The position numbers were made by a program, and so were the translations under genes. DNA of 64,000 bases from Acidobacteriota bacterium (GTDB lineage Bacteria; Acidobacteriota; Terriglobia; Acidiferrales; UBA7541), in NCBI GenBank assembly GCA_013289665.1, contig JABCZN010000001.1, positions 682,001 through 746,000 of the forward strand. The letters are read 5' to 3'. The notes below the pieces were generated by a model. It was not told the DNA's origin. It saw only the letters and a program-made list of their open reading frames with translations, and ran no database searches. Below are positions 31,788 to 41,208 of this stretch, in pieces. Each line of letters starts with the position of its first letter. Position 1 is the first letter of the stretch.

Positions 31788-33941
31788 ATGACGCCTGACT
31801 CCAACTCGACGGCGGCCCATCTCTCCCCTGACGCCGCCGTGCCCGCCAAATCCGGCCCCGCCGGACTCCAGCCCCCGCTCGCCCTCCGCGAACCCGTGGA
31901 ACACGTAATCCACTCCGACCGCCGCGTCGACCACTACGCTTGGCTCCGCGACAAAAAAGATCCCCGCGTCGTTTCCTACCTGGAAGCCGAAAACGCCTAC
32001 GCCGACGCCTACCTCAAAACCACCGAACCCTTCCAATCCCGCCTCTACCACGAAATGCTCGGCCGCATCCAGCAAACCGATCTCACCGTCCCTTACACCC
32101 TTCGCGGCTTCGAATACTACACCCGCACCGTCGAAGGCCAGCAATACTCCATCTATTGCCGCACAGCCGTCCGCGATAGCGCCGAGCAAGTCCTCCTCGA
32201 TCTGAATCTCCTCGCCGAAAACCACTCCTTCCTCGGCGTCGGCATCTTCGAGGTCAGCGACGACAATTCCTTCCTCGCCTACTCCACGGACACCACCGGT
32301 TTCCGCCAATACACTCTCGAAATCAAGAATCTCCAAGACCCCGCGCTGCTTCCCCTCCGCATCGAGCGCGTCACCAGCGCCGCCTGGTCCTCTGACAATC
32401 GCACCCTCTTCTACGTAGTCGAGGACGAAACTACTAAACGCTCCCATCAACTTTATCGCCACGTCCTCGGTTCCAACGGACCCGACACGCTTCTCTACGA
32501 AGAAAAAGACGAGCGCTTCCATATTGACGTCGAGCGCAGCCGCAGCGGCGCCTACATCTTCCTCGTCGCCAACAGCCACACCACCAGCGAAGTCCGCTAC
32601 CTGCGCGCCGACACTCCCTCCCTGCAATTCCAGCTGATCCACGGGCGCCTCGACGACCACGAATACTACGTCGAACACCACCCCGGCAGCTCCGCCGATC
32701 CCGCCGGCGGCGTCTTCTTCATCCGCACCAACGACGCCGGCCGCACTTTCCGCCTCATGACCGCCCCCGCCGTAGATCCCGTCCGCCCTCGCTGGCACGA
32801 AGTCATCCCCAACCGTCCAGGCGTCATGCTCTCCGGTGTAGCCGCCTTCCGCTCCCACCTCCTCCTGGTCGAACGCGAAGAAGGCCTTCCGCATCTCCGC
32901 ATCGTTGATCTCACACGCGAAGCTCCCACTGCGCTTGCCGCGTCCATCCGCATCAACTTTGCCGAGCCCGCCTACAACGCTGCACTCGGCGCCAATCCCG
33001 AATTCGAGGCCACCTTCGTCCGCTTCACCTACGAATCCTTCATCACCCCGCGCTCCGTCTTCGACCTCGACGTCCGCACCGGCGACCGCATCTTGCGCAA
33101 GCAGCAACCCGTTCTCGGCGGCTACGACCCAACTCTCTACGCCAGCGAGCGCCTTCACGCCATGGCCTCTGACGGCACCAAAATCCCTGTCTCCGTCGTC
33201 TATCGCCACGACACTCCCCGCGACGGCAGCGCCCCTCTCCTCCTCTACGGCTACGGCAGCTACGGCATCTCCATGCCGGTCTCATTCAGCTCCAACCGCC
33301 TCAGCCTTCTCGACCGTGGCCTCATCTTCGCCATCGCCCACATCCGCGGGGGCGGCGAACTCGGGAAACCCTGGCACGACGCGGGCCGTATGTACCGCAA
33401 GATGAACACATTCACCGATTTCATCGCCTGCGCCGAAGATTTGATTGCCCTGGGTTTCGCGGCAAATAACAAGCTCATCATCGAAGGTGGCAGCGCCGGC
33501 GGCCTCCTCATGGGCGCGGTTGCCAATCTTCGCCCCAATCTTTTCCGGGCCGTCGTCAGCCACGTCCCTTTCGTCGACGTGCTCAACACCATGCTCGACC
33601 CCACTCTCCCGCTTACCGTCGGCGAGTACGAAGAGTGGGGCAACCCGCAGCGCGCCGAAGATTATTTCTACATAAAAAACTATTGTCCCTACACCCGCCT
33701 CGACCGCAAGGACTATCCCGCCATGCTCATCAAAACAGGCCTCAACGACAGCCAGGTCATGTACTGGGAACCCGCCAAATACGTCGCCAAACTCCGCACC
33801 CTGAAAACTGACGGCAACGTCCTCCTCCTGAAAACCAACATGGGCGCAGGCCACGGCGGCGCCAGCGGCCGCTACGACTACCTGAAAGAAATTGCCTTCG
33901 ACTACGCCTTCGTCCTCTCCGAACTGGGCATCTACCAATGA
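31788..33941 (+). CDS. ptrB: Oligopeptidase B (S9 family serine peptidase)
   Basis: A 717-residue prolyl-oligopeptidase-family enzyme: a seven-bladed propeller (about 70-430) capping an alpha/beta-hydrolase domain (430-717). The N-terminal HYAWLRDKKDPRVVSYLEAEN is the oligopeptidase B signature. The nucleophile is in GGSAGGLLMGA (Ser near 569), aspartate in IKTGLNDSQVMYW, and histidine in GAGHGGASGRYD. It cleaves short peptides after Arg or Lys. A proline/alanine-rich N-terminal extension of about 25 residues lacks signal-peptide features, so it is cytosolic. Confidence 0.94.
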   Translation: MTPDSNSTAAHLSPDAAVPAKSGPAGLQPPLALREPVEHVIHSDRRVDHYAWLRDKKDPRVVSYLEAENAYADAYLKTTEPFQSRLYHEMLGRIQQTDLTVPYTLRGFEYYTRTVEGQQYSIYCRTAVRDSAEQVLLDLNLLAENHSFLGVGIFEVSDDNSFLAYSTDTTGFRQYTLEIKNLQDPALLPLRIERVTSAAWSSDNRTLFYVVEDETTKRSHQLYRHVLGSNGPDTLLYEEKDERFHIDVERSRSGAYIFLVANSHTTSEVRYLRADTPSLQFQLIHGRLDDHEYYVEHHPGSSADPAGGVFFIRTNDAGRTFRLMTAPAVDPVRPRWHEVIPNRPGVMLSGVAAFRSHLLLVEREEGLPHLRIVDLTREAPTALAASIRINFAEPAYNAALGANPEFEATFVRFTYESFITPRSVFDLDVRTGDRILRKQQPVLGGYDPTLYASERLHAMASDGTKIPVSVVYRHDTPRDGSAPLLLYGYGSYGISMPVSFSSNRLSLLDRGLIFAIAHIRGGGELGKPWHDAGRMYRKMNTFTDFIACAEDLIALGFAANNKLIIEGGSAGGLLMGAVANLRPNLFRAVVSHVPFVDVLNTMLDPTLPLTVGEYEEWGNPQRAEDYFYIKNYCPYTRLDRKDYPAMLIKTGLNDSQVMYWEPAKYVAKLRTLKTDGNVLLLKTNMGAGHGGASGRYDYLKEIAFDYAFVLSELGIYQ

Positions 33942-34142
33942 ACCTTTCAACTCAAACTCAAAAAAGCATTGTCATCCTTCGCCTGTCCGGCAGGGATGGG
34001 CGAAGGACCCGACCCTCAACCCTTCCTTCCAAGTTCAAACGAGCGAATCTCTCCAGCCGCAGGTCTGGCTTCCTCGTCGCTGCTATCTGCTGTCTGATCG
34101 CCTCTCGCCGATTACTGATTACTGTTTACTGATTGCTTCCAA
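33942..34142. repeat. G and D/E elements before mutS
   Basis: G (33968-34012, TTGTCATCCTTCGCCTGTCC then GGCGAAGGACC) and D/E (34080-34137, GCTATCTGCTGTCTGATCGC then ATTACTGATTACTG words). Confidence 0.65.
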
Positions 34143-36815
34143 ATGTCCGAACCCACCACACCCCTAATGCAGCAATACAACGCGGTAAAAACCCGCTATC
34201 CCCACGCCCTGCTCCTGTTCCGCCTAGGCGACTTCTACGAACTGTTCTATGAAGACGCCATCATCGCCGCGCGCGAACTCCAAATTACCCTTACCTCCCG
34301 CAATCGCGAAAAAGGCCAGCCCATCCCCATGTGCGGCGTTCCCTATCATGCCGCCGACGGCTACATCGCCCGCCTCATCCGCGCCGGCTTCAAAGTCGCC
34401 ATCTGCGAACAGATGGAGCAGCCCGGCCCGGGCAAGAAACTTGTCCGCCGCGAAGTCACGCGCGTGATTACTCCCGGAACCGCCACCGATGTCGCCGTCC
34501 TCGACGCCCGTGAAAATAATTTCCTCGCCGCCGTCGCGCAAAACGCCTCCGCCGAAACCATCGGCCTTGCCCTCGTCGATCTCTCCACCGGCGAATTCCA
34601 GGCCACCGAATTCTCCGGCCCCGCCGCGCAAGAATCTCTTCGCGACGAACTCCAACTCGTTCGCCCGCGGGAAACTCTTCTCCCTCGCCCGCAACAACTT
34701 TTCGAAACCGCGAAAACCTCTCTCCTCGACGGTGCTGGTGGCGTCGAAACCCGCGTCGAAGACTGGGTCTTCCACCCCGACTACGCCGAGCGCATCCTCC
34801 GCGAGCAGTTCGGCGTCGTCGAACTCACCGGCTTCGGCCTCGACGATCACCCACAAGCCCTTTCCGCTGCTGGCGCCGTAGTCCACTACCTCCGCGAAAA
34901 TTCCGCCCGCGGCGACGACGCCCCCAGCATCGAAGCCCTCCGCCATCTCGATCGCATCCGCTTTTACGAGCAGCACGACGCGCTCGTTCTCGACCCTGTC
35001 ACCGTCCGCAATCTCGAACTCGTCTCCCCCATCTTCACCGAAGAATCCAAGTCCGCCGGCCCCACCACCCTCATCGCCGCGCTCGATTCTACCGTCACCG
35101 GCATGGGCGCCCGCATGCTCCGCTCCTGGATGCTTCGCCCGCTAATCGATCTCAACGCCATCGAAGCCCGCCTTGGCGCCGTCGCCCATCTCGTCCAGCA
35201 AATCGTCGTCAGGGGCGAAATCCGCAAGGAACTCCGCGGCATTCAAGACCTCGAGCGCCTCACCAGCCGCATCACCCTCGGCCTCGCTACCCCGCGCGAA
35301 CTTCTCGCCCTTCGCAAATCCCTCATCCAACTTCCCGTCCTCAAGAATTTTCTCACCCCGCCGCAATCCGGCGGCAGCGACCTACTCCGCGCCCTCCACG
35401 AAGAAATTGACGAGCTCACCGACGTCCGCGAAAAACTCGAAAAATCCCTCTCCGACGAGCCGCCCTCCTCCGCCGCCGAGGCCGGCATGATCCGCCCGGG
35501 CTACCACGCCGAACTCGACGAGCTCCGCAACCTCAGCCAGCACAGCAAACAGATCATCGCCTCCATGGAAGAGCGCGAACGCAAGCGGACCGGAATCAAC
35601 TCTCTAAAAATCCGCTTCAACCAGGTCTTCGGCTACTACATCGAAATCTCCAAGCCCAATCTCCCCAACGCTCCCGCCGATTATGAACGCAAGCAAACCC
35701 TCGTCAACGCCGAGCGCTTCACCTCTCCCGAACTAAAAGAATATGAGCGCAAGATCCTCGCCGCCGACGAGCGCATCCTCGAAATCGAGCGCCAGCTCTT
35801 CATCGACGTCCGCTCCAGCATCGCCGCCAAAGCTGCGCGACTCCGCCGCACCGCCGCTGCCGTCGCCAAGCTCGATGTCCTCGCCTCTTTCGCGAAACTC
35901 GCTGCCGACCGCACTTACGCTCGTCCCGAATTCAACAACGCCGGCGAACTCCTCATCGTCGGCGGCCGCCATCCCGTCATCGAAGAACTCCTTCGCCAGA
36001 AAGGCGAGCGCTTCGTTCCCAACGATCTCTATTTCGACTCCGGCCGCCAGCAACTCCTTTTGATCACCGGCCCCAACATGGGCGGCAAGTCCACCTATCT
36101 CCGCCAGGCCGCGCTCATCATCCTGATGGCCCAGATGGGCTCTTTCGTACCAGCTCGCAGCGCCAAGCTCCCCGTCACCGATCGGATCTTCACCCGCATC
36201 GGGGCCAGCGATAATCTCGCCCGTGGCCGCTCCACCTTCCTTGTCGAAATGAGCGAAGTCGCCGCCATCCTCCATCACGCCACGCCCGAAAGCCTCGTCC
36301 TACTCGACGAAGTCGGCCGCGGCACCGCCACCTTCGACGGCCTCTCCATCGCCTGGGCCGTCGTCGAACATCTCCAGAAGCACACCCGCTCACGCACTCT
36401 GTTCGCCACCCACTATCACGAACTCACCGAACTCGCTGAACTTCTTCCAGCCGTCAAAAACGTCCACGTAAGCGTCAAAGAAACGCCAAACGAAATCATC
36501 TTTCTCCGCCGCGTCGAACCCGGCAGCGCCGACAAAAGCTACGGTCTCGAAGTCGCTCGCCTCGCCGGCCTCCCCAAATCCGTGATCGAACGCGCCCGCG
36601 AAGTCCTGAAGAAACACGAACAAAGCGAGCACGAACTAAGCGAAACCCTCAGTCCGGGGGCCGCAGGCCACTCCCCCAACAATGGCAACCAGGCCGTCCT
36701 CTTCACCGCTCTGGACCGCGCCGTCCTTGAAAAACTCCGCAACGCCGACCTCGACAACCTGAAGCCCCTCGACGCCCTAAACCTCCTCTCCGACCTAAAA
36801 AAACAAATTGAGTAA
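34143..36815 (+). CDS. mutS: DNA mismatch repair protein MutS
   Basis: An 890-residue mismatch-recognition ATPase. The mispair-binding domain has the Phe-x-Glu site in LGDFYELFYEDA near residue 37. Connector, lever and clamp domains follow (130-600), then the ABC ATPase with Walker A GPNMGGKSTYLRQ near 644, Walker B DEVGRGTATFDGLSIAW near 720, and a C-terminal helix-turn-helix region. The length matches MutS1. No mutL is nearby. It is a single gene bounded by repeat mosaics on both sides. Confidence 0.97.
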   Translation: MSEPTTPLMQQYNAVKTRYPHALLLFRLGDFYELFYEDAIIAARELQITLTSRNREKGQPIPMCGVPYHAADGYIARLIRAGFKVAICEQMEQPGPGKKLVRREVTRVITPGTATDVAVLDARENNFLAAVAQNASAETIGLALVDLSTGEFQATEFSGPAAQESLRDELQLVRPRETLLPRPQQLFETAKTSLLDGAGGVETRVEDWVFHPDYAERILREQFGVVELTGFGLDDHPQALSAAGAVVHYLRENSARGDDAPSIEALRHLDRIRFYEQHDALVLDPVTVRNLELVSPIFTEESKSAGPTTLIAALDSTVTGMGARMLRSWMLRPLIDLNAIEARLGAVAHLVQQIVVRGEIRKELRGIQDLERLTSRITLGLATPRELLALRKSLIQLPVLKNFLTPPQSGGSDLLRALHEEIDELTDVREKLEKSLSDEPPSSAAEAGMIRPGYHAELDELRNLSQHSKQIIASMEERERKRTGINSLKIRFNQVFGYYIEISKPNLPNAPADYERKQTLVNAERFTSPELKEYERKILAADERILEIERQLFIDVRSSIAAKAARLRRTAAAVAKLDVLASFAKLAADRTYARPEFNNAGELLIVGGRHPVIEELLRQKGERFVPNDLYFDSGRQQLLLITGPNMGGKSTYLRQAALIILMAQMGSFVPARSAKLPVTDRIFTRIGASDNLARGRSTFLVEMSEVAAILHHATPESLVLLDEVGRGTATFDGLSIAWAVVEHLQKHTRSRTLFATHYHELTELAELLPAVKNVHVSVKETPNEIIFLRRVEPGSADKSYGLEVARLAGLPKSVIERAREVLKKHEQSEHELSETLSPGAAGHSPNNGNQAVLFTALDRAVLEKLRNADLDNLKPLDALNLLSDLKKQIE

Positions 36816-37178
36816 TCCCGGGAACGTCAACCTCGCGGTTGGTGTGTTTTTCCTCTCCGCCTCGGTCCGCTGCCAGCCACAGATACTTGAGGGTGCCCCT
36901 TTGCGCCGCTCGCAAAGCGTGGGCCCTTACGATGTGACGCTACAAACTCTCTTCTCTTTTTCTCTTCTCCGCGCGTCCTCTGCGCCGGGTGCCCTACAAG
37001 CCGATTTTGTGTGCGGGTCTTGGGTTTCTCTTTTCTGCATTCCCCGGGTGCCGCACCCTCTCTGCGTCGTTTGCGTCCTCTGGCTTTTCTGTGTCCTCTG
37101 CGTTAATTCTTATCTCTTTCTTCGCTCTCCTTCTTTCCCTCCTTGCCTCATTCCTTCCTTCCCTGTTACAACCACCTC
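36816..37178. repeat. B-C-H-C series between mutS and anmK
   Basis: No gene. B (36886-36945, GAGGGTGCCCCTTTGCGCC ... GCGTGGGCCCTTACGAT), C (36955-36988), a half H (37044-37062, GGGTGCCGCACCCTCTCTGC), C (37060-37112). CTCATGCCC at the right end is the anmK start. Confidence 0.65.
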
Positions 37179-38351
37179 ATGCCCAAAAATTCTCTCCTCG
37201 TCCTCGGCCTCATGTCTGGCACCTCCGCCGACGGCATCGAAGCCGCCCTGGTCCGAATCTCCGGCGCCCCGCCAAAACTAAAATCCAAACTTCTCGGCCA
37301 CGCCTCCCTCCCCATCCCCAAACCAATCCGCTCCGCCATTCTCCGCATCGCCGAAGGCACTCCCGTCCCCGCCGCCGAAATCAGCCAACTCAATTTCCGC
37401 CTAGGCCATCTCTTCGCCGAAGCTGCGATCACCACGTGCAGCCAATTGCGCATCTCTCTCAAACAAATTGACCTAATCGCCTCCCACGGCCAAACCGTCT
37501 TCCACCAGGGCAAACCCCTCGCTTTCCTCGGCGCACCCACATCCTCCACGATGCAAATTGGTGAGCCATCGATCATCCCCGCCCGTACCGGCGTCACCAC
37601 CATCGCCGACTTCCGCCCCGCCGATATGGCCGCCGGCGGCCAAGGCGCGCCACTCGTCCCCTTCGCCGACTATCTCCTCTACCGCCACGAAAAAATCGGC
37701 CGCGTCTCCCTCAATCTCGGCGGCATCGCCAACGTCACCGTAATCCCCGCCCGCTCCAAACCAGCCGGCGTCTTCGCCTTCGACACCGGCCCCGCCAATA
37801 TCCTAATCGACGCCCTCGTTTCCCACTTCACCCACGGCCGCCGGCGCTTCGACAAAAACGCCCGCCTCGCTCAAAGCGGCCGCTGCCTCACTCCTCTTCT
37901 CGAAACTCTGCTCCGCGATCCCTACTTCCGCCTTCGCCCACCAAAATCCACCGGTCGCGAATACTTCGGCCGCAAGTTCGTCGAAAAAATTCTCCGCCAA
38001 GGTCGCAGGCTCCGCGCCCGCCCCGAAGACCTAATCCATACCGCCACCATCCTCACCGCCCTAAGCGTCGTAGATGCCCTGAATCGCTTCGTCTTCCCCC
38101 GCACAAAAATCTCCCAACTCATCGTCTCCGGTGGCGGCGCCCGCAATCCTCTCCTCCTGTGCCAACTCGAAGCCGCCCTCTCCCCAATCGACGTCCTCAC
38201 GTCCGAAAAATTCGGCGTCCCCGAACAATCCAAGGAAGCCTACGCCTTCGCCCTGCTCGCCTACGAAACTTTCCACCACCGCCCCTCAAATCTCCCATCC
38301 GCCACAGGCGCCACCCGCCCCGCCGTTCTCGGTAAAATCTCCTATGCATAA
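37179..38351 (+). CDS. anmK: Anhydro-N-acetylmuramic acid kinase
   Basis: A 390-residue sugar kinase that opens and phosphorylates 1,6-anhydro-MurNAc during peptidoglycan recycling. The ATP-binding GLMSGTSADGIEAAL is at the start; SHGQTVFHQ, DFRPADMAAGGQGAPLVPF, NLGGIANVT and FDTGPANILIDAL follow in family order. ATG 37179 is chosen over the upstream in-frame ATG (37143) because the family starts just before LVLGLMSGTS. No MurQ or NagZ neighbours are present. Confidence 0.95.
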   Translation: MPKNSLLVLGLMSGTSADGIEAALVRISGAPPKLKSKLLGHASLPIPKPIRSAILRIAEGTPVPAAEISQLNFRLGHLFAEAAITTCSQLRISLKQIDLIASHGQTVFHQGKPLAFLGAPTSSTMQIGEPSIIPARTGVTTIADFRPADMAAGGQGAPLVPFADYLLYRHEKIGRVSLNLGGIANVTVIPARSKPAGVFAFDTGPANILIDALVSHFTHGRRRFDKNARLAQSGRCLTPLLETLLRDPYFRLRPPKSTGREYFGRKFVEKILRQGRRLRARPEDLIHTATILTALSVVDALNRFVFPRTKISQLIVSGGGARNPLLLCQLEAALSPIDVLTSEKFGVPEQSKEAYAFALLAYETFHHRPSNLPSATGATRPAVLGKISYA

Positions 38352-38401
38352 TTCCCGCTTCTTATTTCCCAGTAGCAGCCGACTTCCGAGGCGGGCTCCC
38401 T

Positions 38402-38453
38402 TGTGGCACAGGCACTCCTGCTTGTGCTCTTGGGTTTCTCTCTTCTGTACTGA
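38402..38453. repeat. A and C elements abutting a broken gene
   Basis: A copy (38402-38430; GCACAGGC/GCTTGTGC, one G-U pair), then TTGGGTTTCTCTCTTCTG and a short C word (CTCTGCGCTCTC to 38465). The C word runs directly into the coding remnant that follows, with no start codon in between. Confidence 0.7.
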
Positions 38454-38882
38454 CTCTGCGCTCTCCAAGACCAGTGGAAAAAAATCGGCGTAGATCTCGA
38501 AGTCCGTTCTCTAGAACTCGCAACGCTCTTCGCCGATTTCACCAAAGGCAATTTTCAGTTCTCTTATCTCAAGTGGGTAGGCGCCAACAACGATCCCGAC
38601 GTTTTCGCGCTAGTCTTTTCGACCAAGCGTATTCCGCCCAACGGGTCCAACCGCGGCCGCTATCGCAATCCCAAGGTAGACGAATTAACGGACGCGATCC
38701 GCGTCGAAATGAACCAACAAAAACGCAAAGAACTAACCAGCCAAGCCCAAAAAATCTTAGCCGAAGATCTGCCCTACATCCCCCTCTGGTACGCCGACGT
38801 AGTCAGCGTCCACCGCCGTACCCTGGGCGACCTAACTCTCTCCCCCACCGGCGACCACGAATTCCTTGCTGCCCCCCTCTAG
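38454..38882 (+). pseudogene. 5'-truncated peptide-binding protein (SBP_bac_5 family) remnant
   Basis: After an in-frame TGA at 38451 the frame stays open to TAG 38882 and encodes LQDQWKKIGVDLEVRSLELA, then DPDVFALVFSTKRIPPNGSN, RYRNPKVDELTDAIR, and IPLWYADVVSVHRRTLGDL. This is the C-terminal quarter of an extracellular oligopeptide/dipeptide ABC-transporter binding protein (DppA/OppA class, normally about 500 residues). No start codon lies upstream and the 5' part is replaced by A and C repeats. The remaining codons carry no stop, so loss was recent or by one clean event. Confidence 0.8.
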
Positions 38883-39115
38883 CACAGGCTTCATCCTGTG
38901 TTCTCTCATCTCCACCTCGGTCGGGTGCCCGCGGCGCCGGTGTTGCGTGTCGGTCTTGTGTCTCGCTTCTCTGAATCCCCTGGGTGCCGCGCCCTGCGCC
39001 GCTCAGGGCGCGGGCTCTCCCTTCTCTCTGGTCTCTGCGCACTCCGCGTTAATTCTCCCTTCCTCTCTTGCTTTTGCTTTTCCAATTTCTGTTTTCCCAA
39101 TTCTAACTTCTAATT
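38883..39115. repeat. A-like and H elements after the broken gene
   Basis: A-like (38883-38902, CACAGGCTTCATCCTGTGTT), H (38980-39025, GGTGCCGCGCCCTGCGCCGC ... CAGGGCGCGGGCTC), C (39030-39058). Confidence 0.65.
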
Positions 39116-39772
39116 TCACGCCGGCACCACGTCATCCCCTTCCAACGCCTCCTGAATCGTCTCCGAAGGAATCGCCCCCTCACGTCCAATGCACCAATGC
39201 TCCCCGCGCAACTCCACAATTGTTGAAGGCACCAGTTCCCCCGTCTCTCCCGTATCCAAAATTAAAGGAATCCGGTCCCCCAATTGCAGCAGCACTTCCT
39301 CCCCGCTAGCGCAAGTACTCGATCCCGAAAGATTCGCGCTGGTCCCAGCAAGCGGCGCTCCCAACTCCTCAATCAAACTGCAAACAATCTCATTCTTCGG
39401 CCAGCGCAGCGAAATCCGCCGTGTATTCGCCGTCACCTTGAGCGGCACTCGGTTCGACGCTTCCACCACCACTGTCAGCGGCCCCGGCCAGCAAGCCTGC
39501 GCCAGCCTGTAAAAATTCCCCGGCAAATCCCGCGAAAGCGCCCGCGCCTGCGCCAGAGAATTGATCAGGATGGGCAGCGCCCGCGATTCCGGCCGCCCCT
39601 TCACGCGAAAAATCTCTTCCACCGCCGCCAGGTTCACCGGATCCGCCGCCAAGGCATATAGAGTGTCTGTCGGAATTGCCACCACCGCACCGCGGCGCAG
39701 CCACGACGCAGCATAACGAATCGTTCGTTTATCGGGGTTCTGCGCGTCGACTTTCAACACTTCGGCAGACAA
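39116..39772 (-). CDS. tsaC: L-threonylcarbamoyladenylate synthase (Sua5/YrdC/YciO family)
   Basis: A 218-residue YrdC-fold enzyme that makes threonylcarbamoyl-AMP from Thr, bicarbonate and ATP, the first step of t6A37 formation in tRNA. Key segments: AIPTDTLYALAADP near 33-46, the KGRPESRALPILI lysine region near 58-70, and GTSANLSGSSTCASGEEVL near 145. The length is that of TsaC without the Sua5 C-domain. It is divergent from the methyltransferase gene at 40126 and shares a repeat-filled upstream region. Confidence 0.93.
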   Translation of the reverse strand: MSAEVLKVDAQNPDKRTIRYAASWLRRGAVVAIPTDTLYALAADPVNLAAVEEIFRVKGRPESRALPILINSLAQARALSRDLPGNFYRLAQACWPGPLTVVVEASNRVPLKVTANTRRISLRWPKNEIVCSLIEELGAPLAGTSANLSGSSTCASGEEVLLQLGDRIPLILDTGETGELVPSTIVELRGEHWCIGREGAIPSETIQEALEGDDVVPA

Positions 39773-40125
39773 GGGATAAACGCCATCCTCTTTGGAAAGT
39801 GCGGCTCATTGCCCACTCGAAGCCCACTCAGCCTCAAAAGAACCGCTCGCAAAGGACGCTACCACACGCCGCATACCCGCGCAATGACACCCGCCAACTG
39901 ACACAGGCTTCAGCCTGTGTTCTGCTCTTATCCGATGGGTACCGCACCATGCGTTTTTCAGGGTGCGCGGTTGGCCCTTGCCCGCCTCAGGATGGCGGTA
40001 TTTCTCTTCTCCACGTCCTCAGTGCTCTCGGGGAACTCTGCGTTAAGCCTTTCTCTTTTCCATTTTCCAATCCGCCACCCCAACAATTTGCCGCTGCTCA
40101 CCCCCCTCTGCTACCCTCCCCTCAC
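39773..40125. repeat. A-like, H and C elements between tsaC and the methyltransferase
   Basis: No gene, although a frame stays open from 39676 into the methyltransferase; its translation is repeat-derived. A-like perfect hairpin ACACAGGC/GCCTGTGT (39901-39908 / 39913-39920), H (39934-39972), C (40013-40047). Confidence 0.65.
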
Positions 40126-41022
40126 ATGGCCCCCAACCCCAAACCCGGCCGCAACAATCGCCCCGCTCCCGCGTCCGACTCCCTCCTTACCAGCCGCGAC
40201 AATCGTTGGCTCAAACAATTCCGCATTGCGCTCCGCGGCGGCCTGCAAACCGACACCGGCAGCGTCGGCGTCGAAGGCCTCCGCCTGGTCGAAGAAGCCC
40301 TCGAATCGGGCTGCCAGATCGAAGCCGTACTCTTCAGCGAATCTGGCGAACGCCATCGCGAAAAACTAGCTCCTCTCGTCGCCCGGCCCGAAATGGCCTT
40401 CCCTGTCCTGAAAACCACCGACCACCTCTTTGAAGGCATCGCCGATACCGAACATCCTCAAGGAGTAGCCGCCCTCGTCCTCCCCCGCCAAACGCAACTC
40501 GAAGATCTATTCGCCACTCCCCGCGGCGCTTGCTCTCCCCTAATCGTCGTCCTGGCGGGCGTTCAAGACCCTGGCAACGTCGGCGCCATACTCCGCACCG
40601 CCGCCGCGTTCGGCGCCACTGGAGCCGTAACCTCCGCCACCGGACAAAGCGGGACCGCCAGCCCCTTCTCTCCCAAAGCCCTCCGCGCCTCCGCAGGAGC
40701 CGCTCTCCATCTTCCACTCGTAGCCGGAGCCGCCCTGGGCATTCTCCTCACCCAATTCAAGCTAAACGGCATCTCCACCATCGCCACCTGCGTCCACGAA
40801 AACAATTACGGCGATCCTCCTTCCGCTCCCTGGGAACTCGACTGGTGCCAACCCATCGCGCTGCTGGTCGGCAACGAAGGCGCCGGCCTTCCCGAAGACG
40901 TCGTCCACTCCGCTGACGGCCGCATCCAGATCCCCATCGAACGCCACGTCGAATCCCTCAACGCCGCCGCCGCAGCCGCCGTCCTCTTCTACGAAGCCTT
41001 CCGCCAGCGCCAACGCAAATAA
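40126..41022 (+). CDS. SpoU/TrmH-family RNA 2'-O-methyltransferase
   Basis: A 298-residue SPOUT methyltransferase. The N-terminal substrate-binding domain (LTSRDNRWLKQFRIALRGG, VEGLRLVEEALES) is of the SpoU_sub_bind type. The knotted catalytic domain starts at LIVVLAGVQDPGNVGAILRT (motif 1) and ends with ALLVGNEGAGLPEDVV (motif 2) and IPIERHVESLNAAAAAAVLF (motif 3). It methylates 23S rRNA or tRNA ribose; RlmB-like specificity is plausible but not decided by sequence. ATG 40126 is chosen because upstream in-frame codons are repeat sequence. Confidence 0.92.
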   Translation: MAPNPKPGRNNRPAPASDSLLTSRDNRWLKQFRIALRGGLQTDTGSVGVEGLRLVEEALESGCQIEAVLFSESGERHREKLAPLVARPEMAFPVLKTTDHLFEGIADTEHPQGVAALVLPRQTQLEDLFATPRGACSPLIVVLAGVQDPGNVGAILRTAAAFGATGAVTSATGQSGTASPFSPKALRASAGAALHLPLVAGAALGILLTQFKLNGISTIATCVHENNYGDPPSAPWELDWCQPIALLVGNEGAGLPEDVVHSADGRIQIPIERHVESLNAAAAAAVLFYEAFRQRQRK

Positions 41023-41160
41023 CTCAAGGGTGGCGGCCGCTTTCAAGTGGCCCCTCTTGGTGTTCTCTTGCCTTCTATCGCCCGCCTTCTAAGGCGGGCT
41101 GCTCTTACCTTTTATGGAGTGTGGAAGTTCAGCTTCCGCGTTTGCGATCTCAACGCTATC
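41023..41160. repeat. Hairpin elements between the methyltransferase and lipoprotein genes
   Basis: GGCGGCCGCTTTCAAGTGGC (41032-41052; a version occurs at 1260), a perfect hairpin GCCCGCC/GGCGGGC (41080-41100) with right flank TGCTCTTACC, and S (41115-41147). The convergent genes end on either side. Confidence 0.6.
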
Positions 41161-41208
41161 AAACAATAAGCCTGTGACTAAGCCTGTTCCTGAATTTCCC
41201 TATTCTAG

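Noticed and set aside
31746..33209. 487-codon minus-strand open frame over ptrB
   Set aside because: Antisense to a well-supported gene; the Gly/Asp/Val-rich translation is the usual by-product of C-ending codons on the opposite strand.
39676..40125. Upstream extension of the methyltransferase frame
   Set aside because: The frame is open but passes through tsaC in antisense and A-like/H/C repeats; the family N-terminus begins at 40126.
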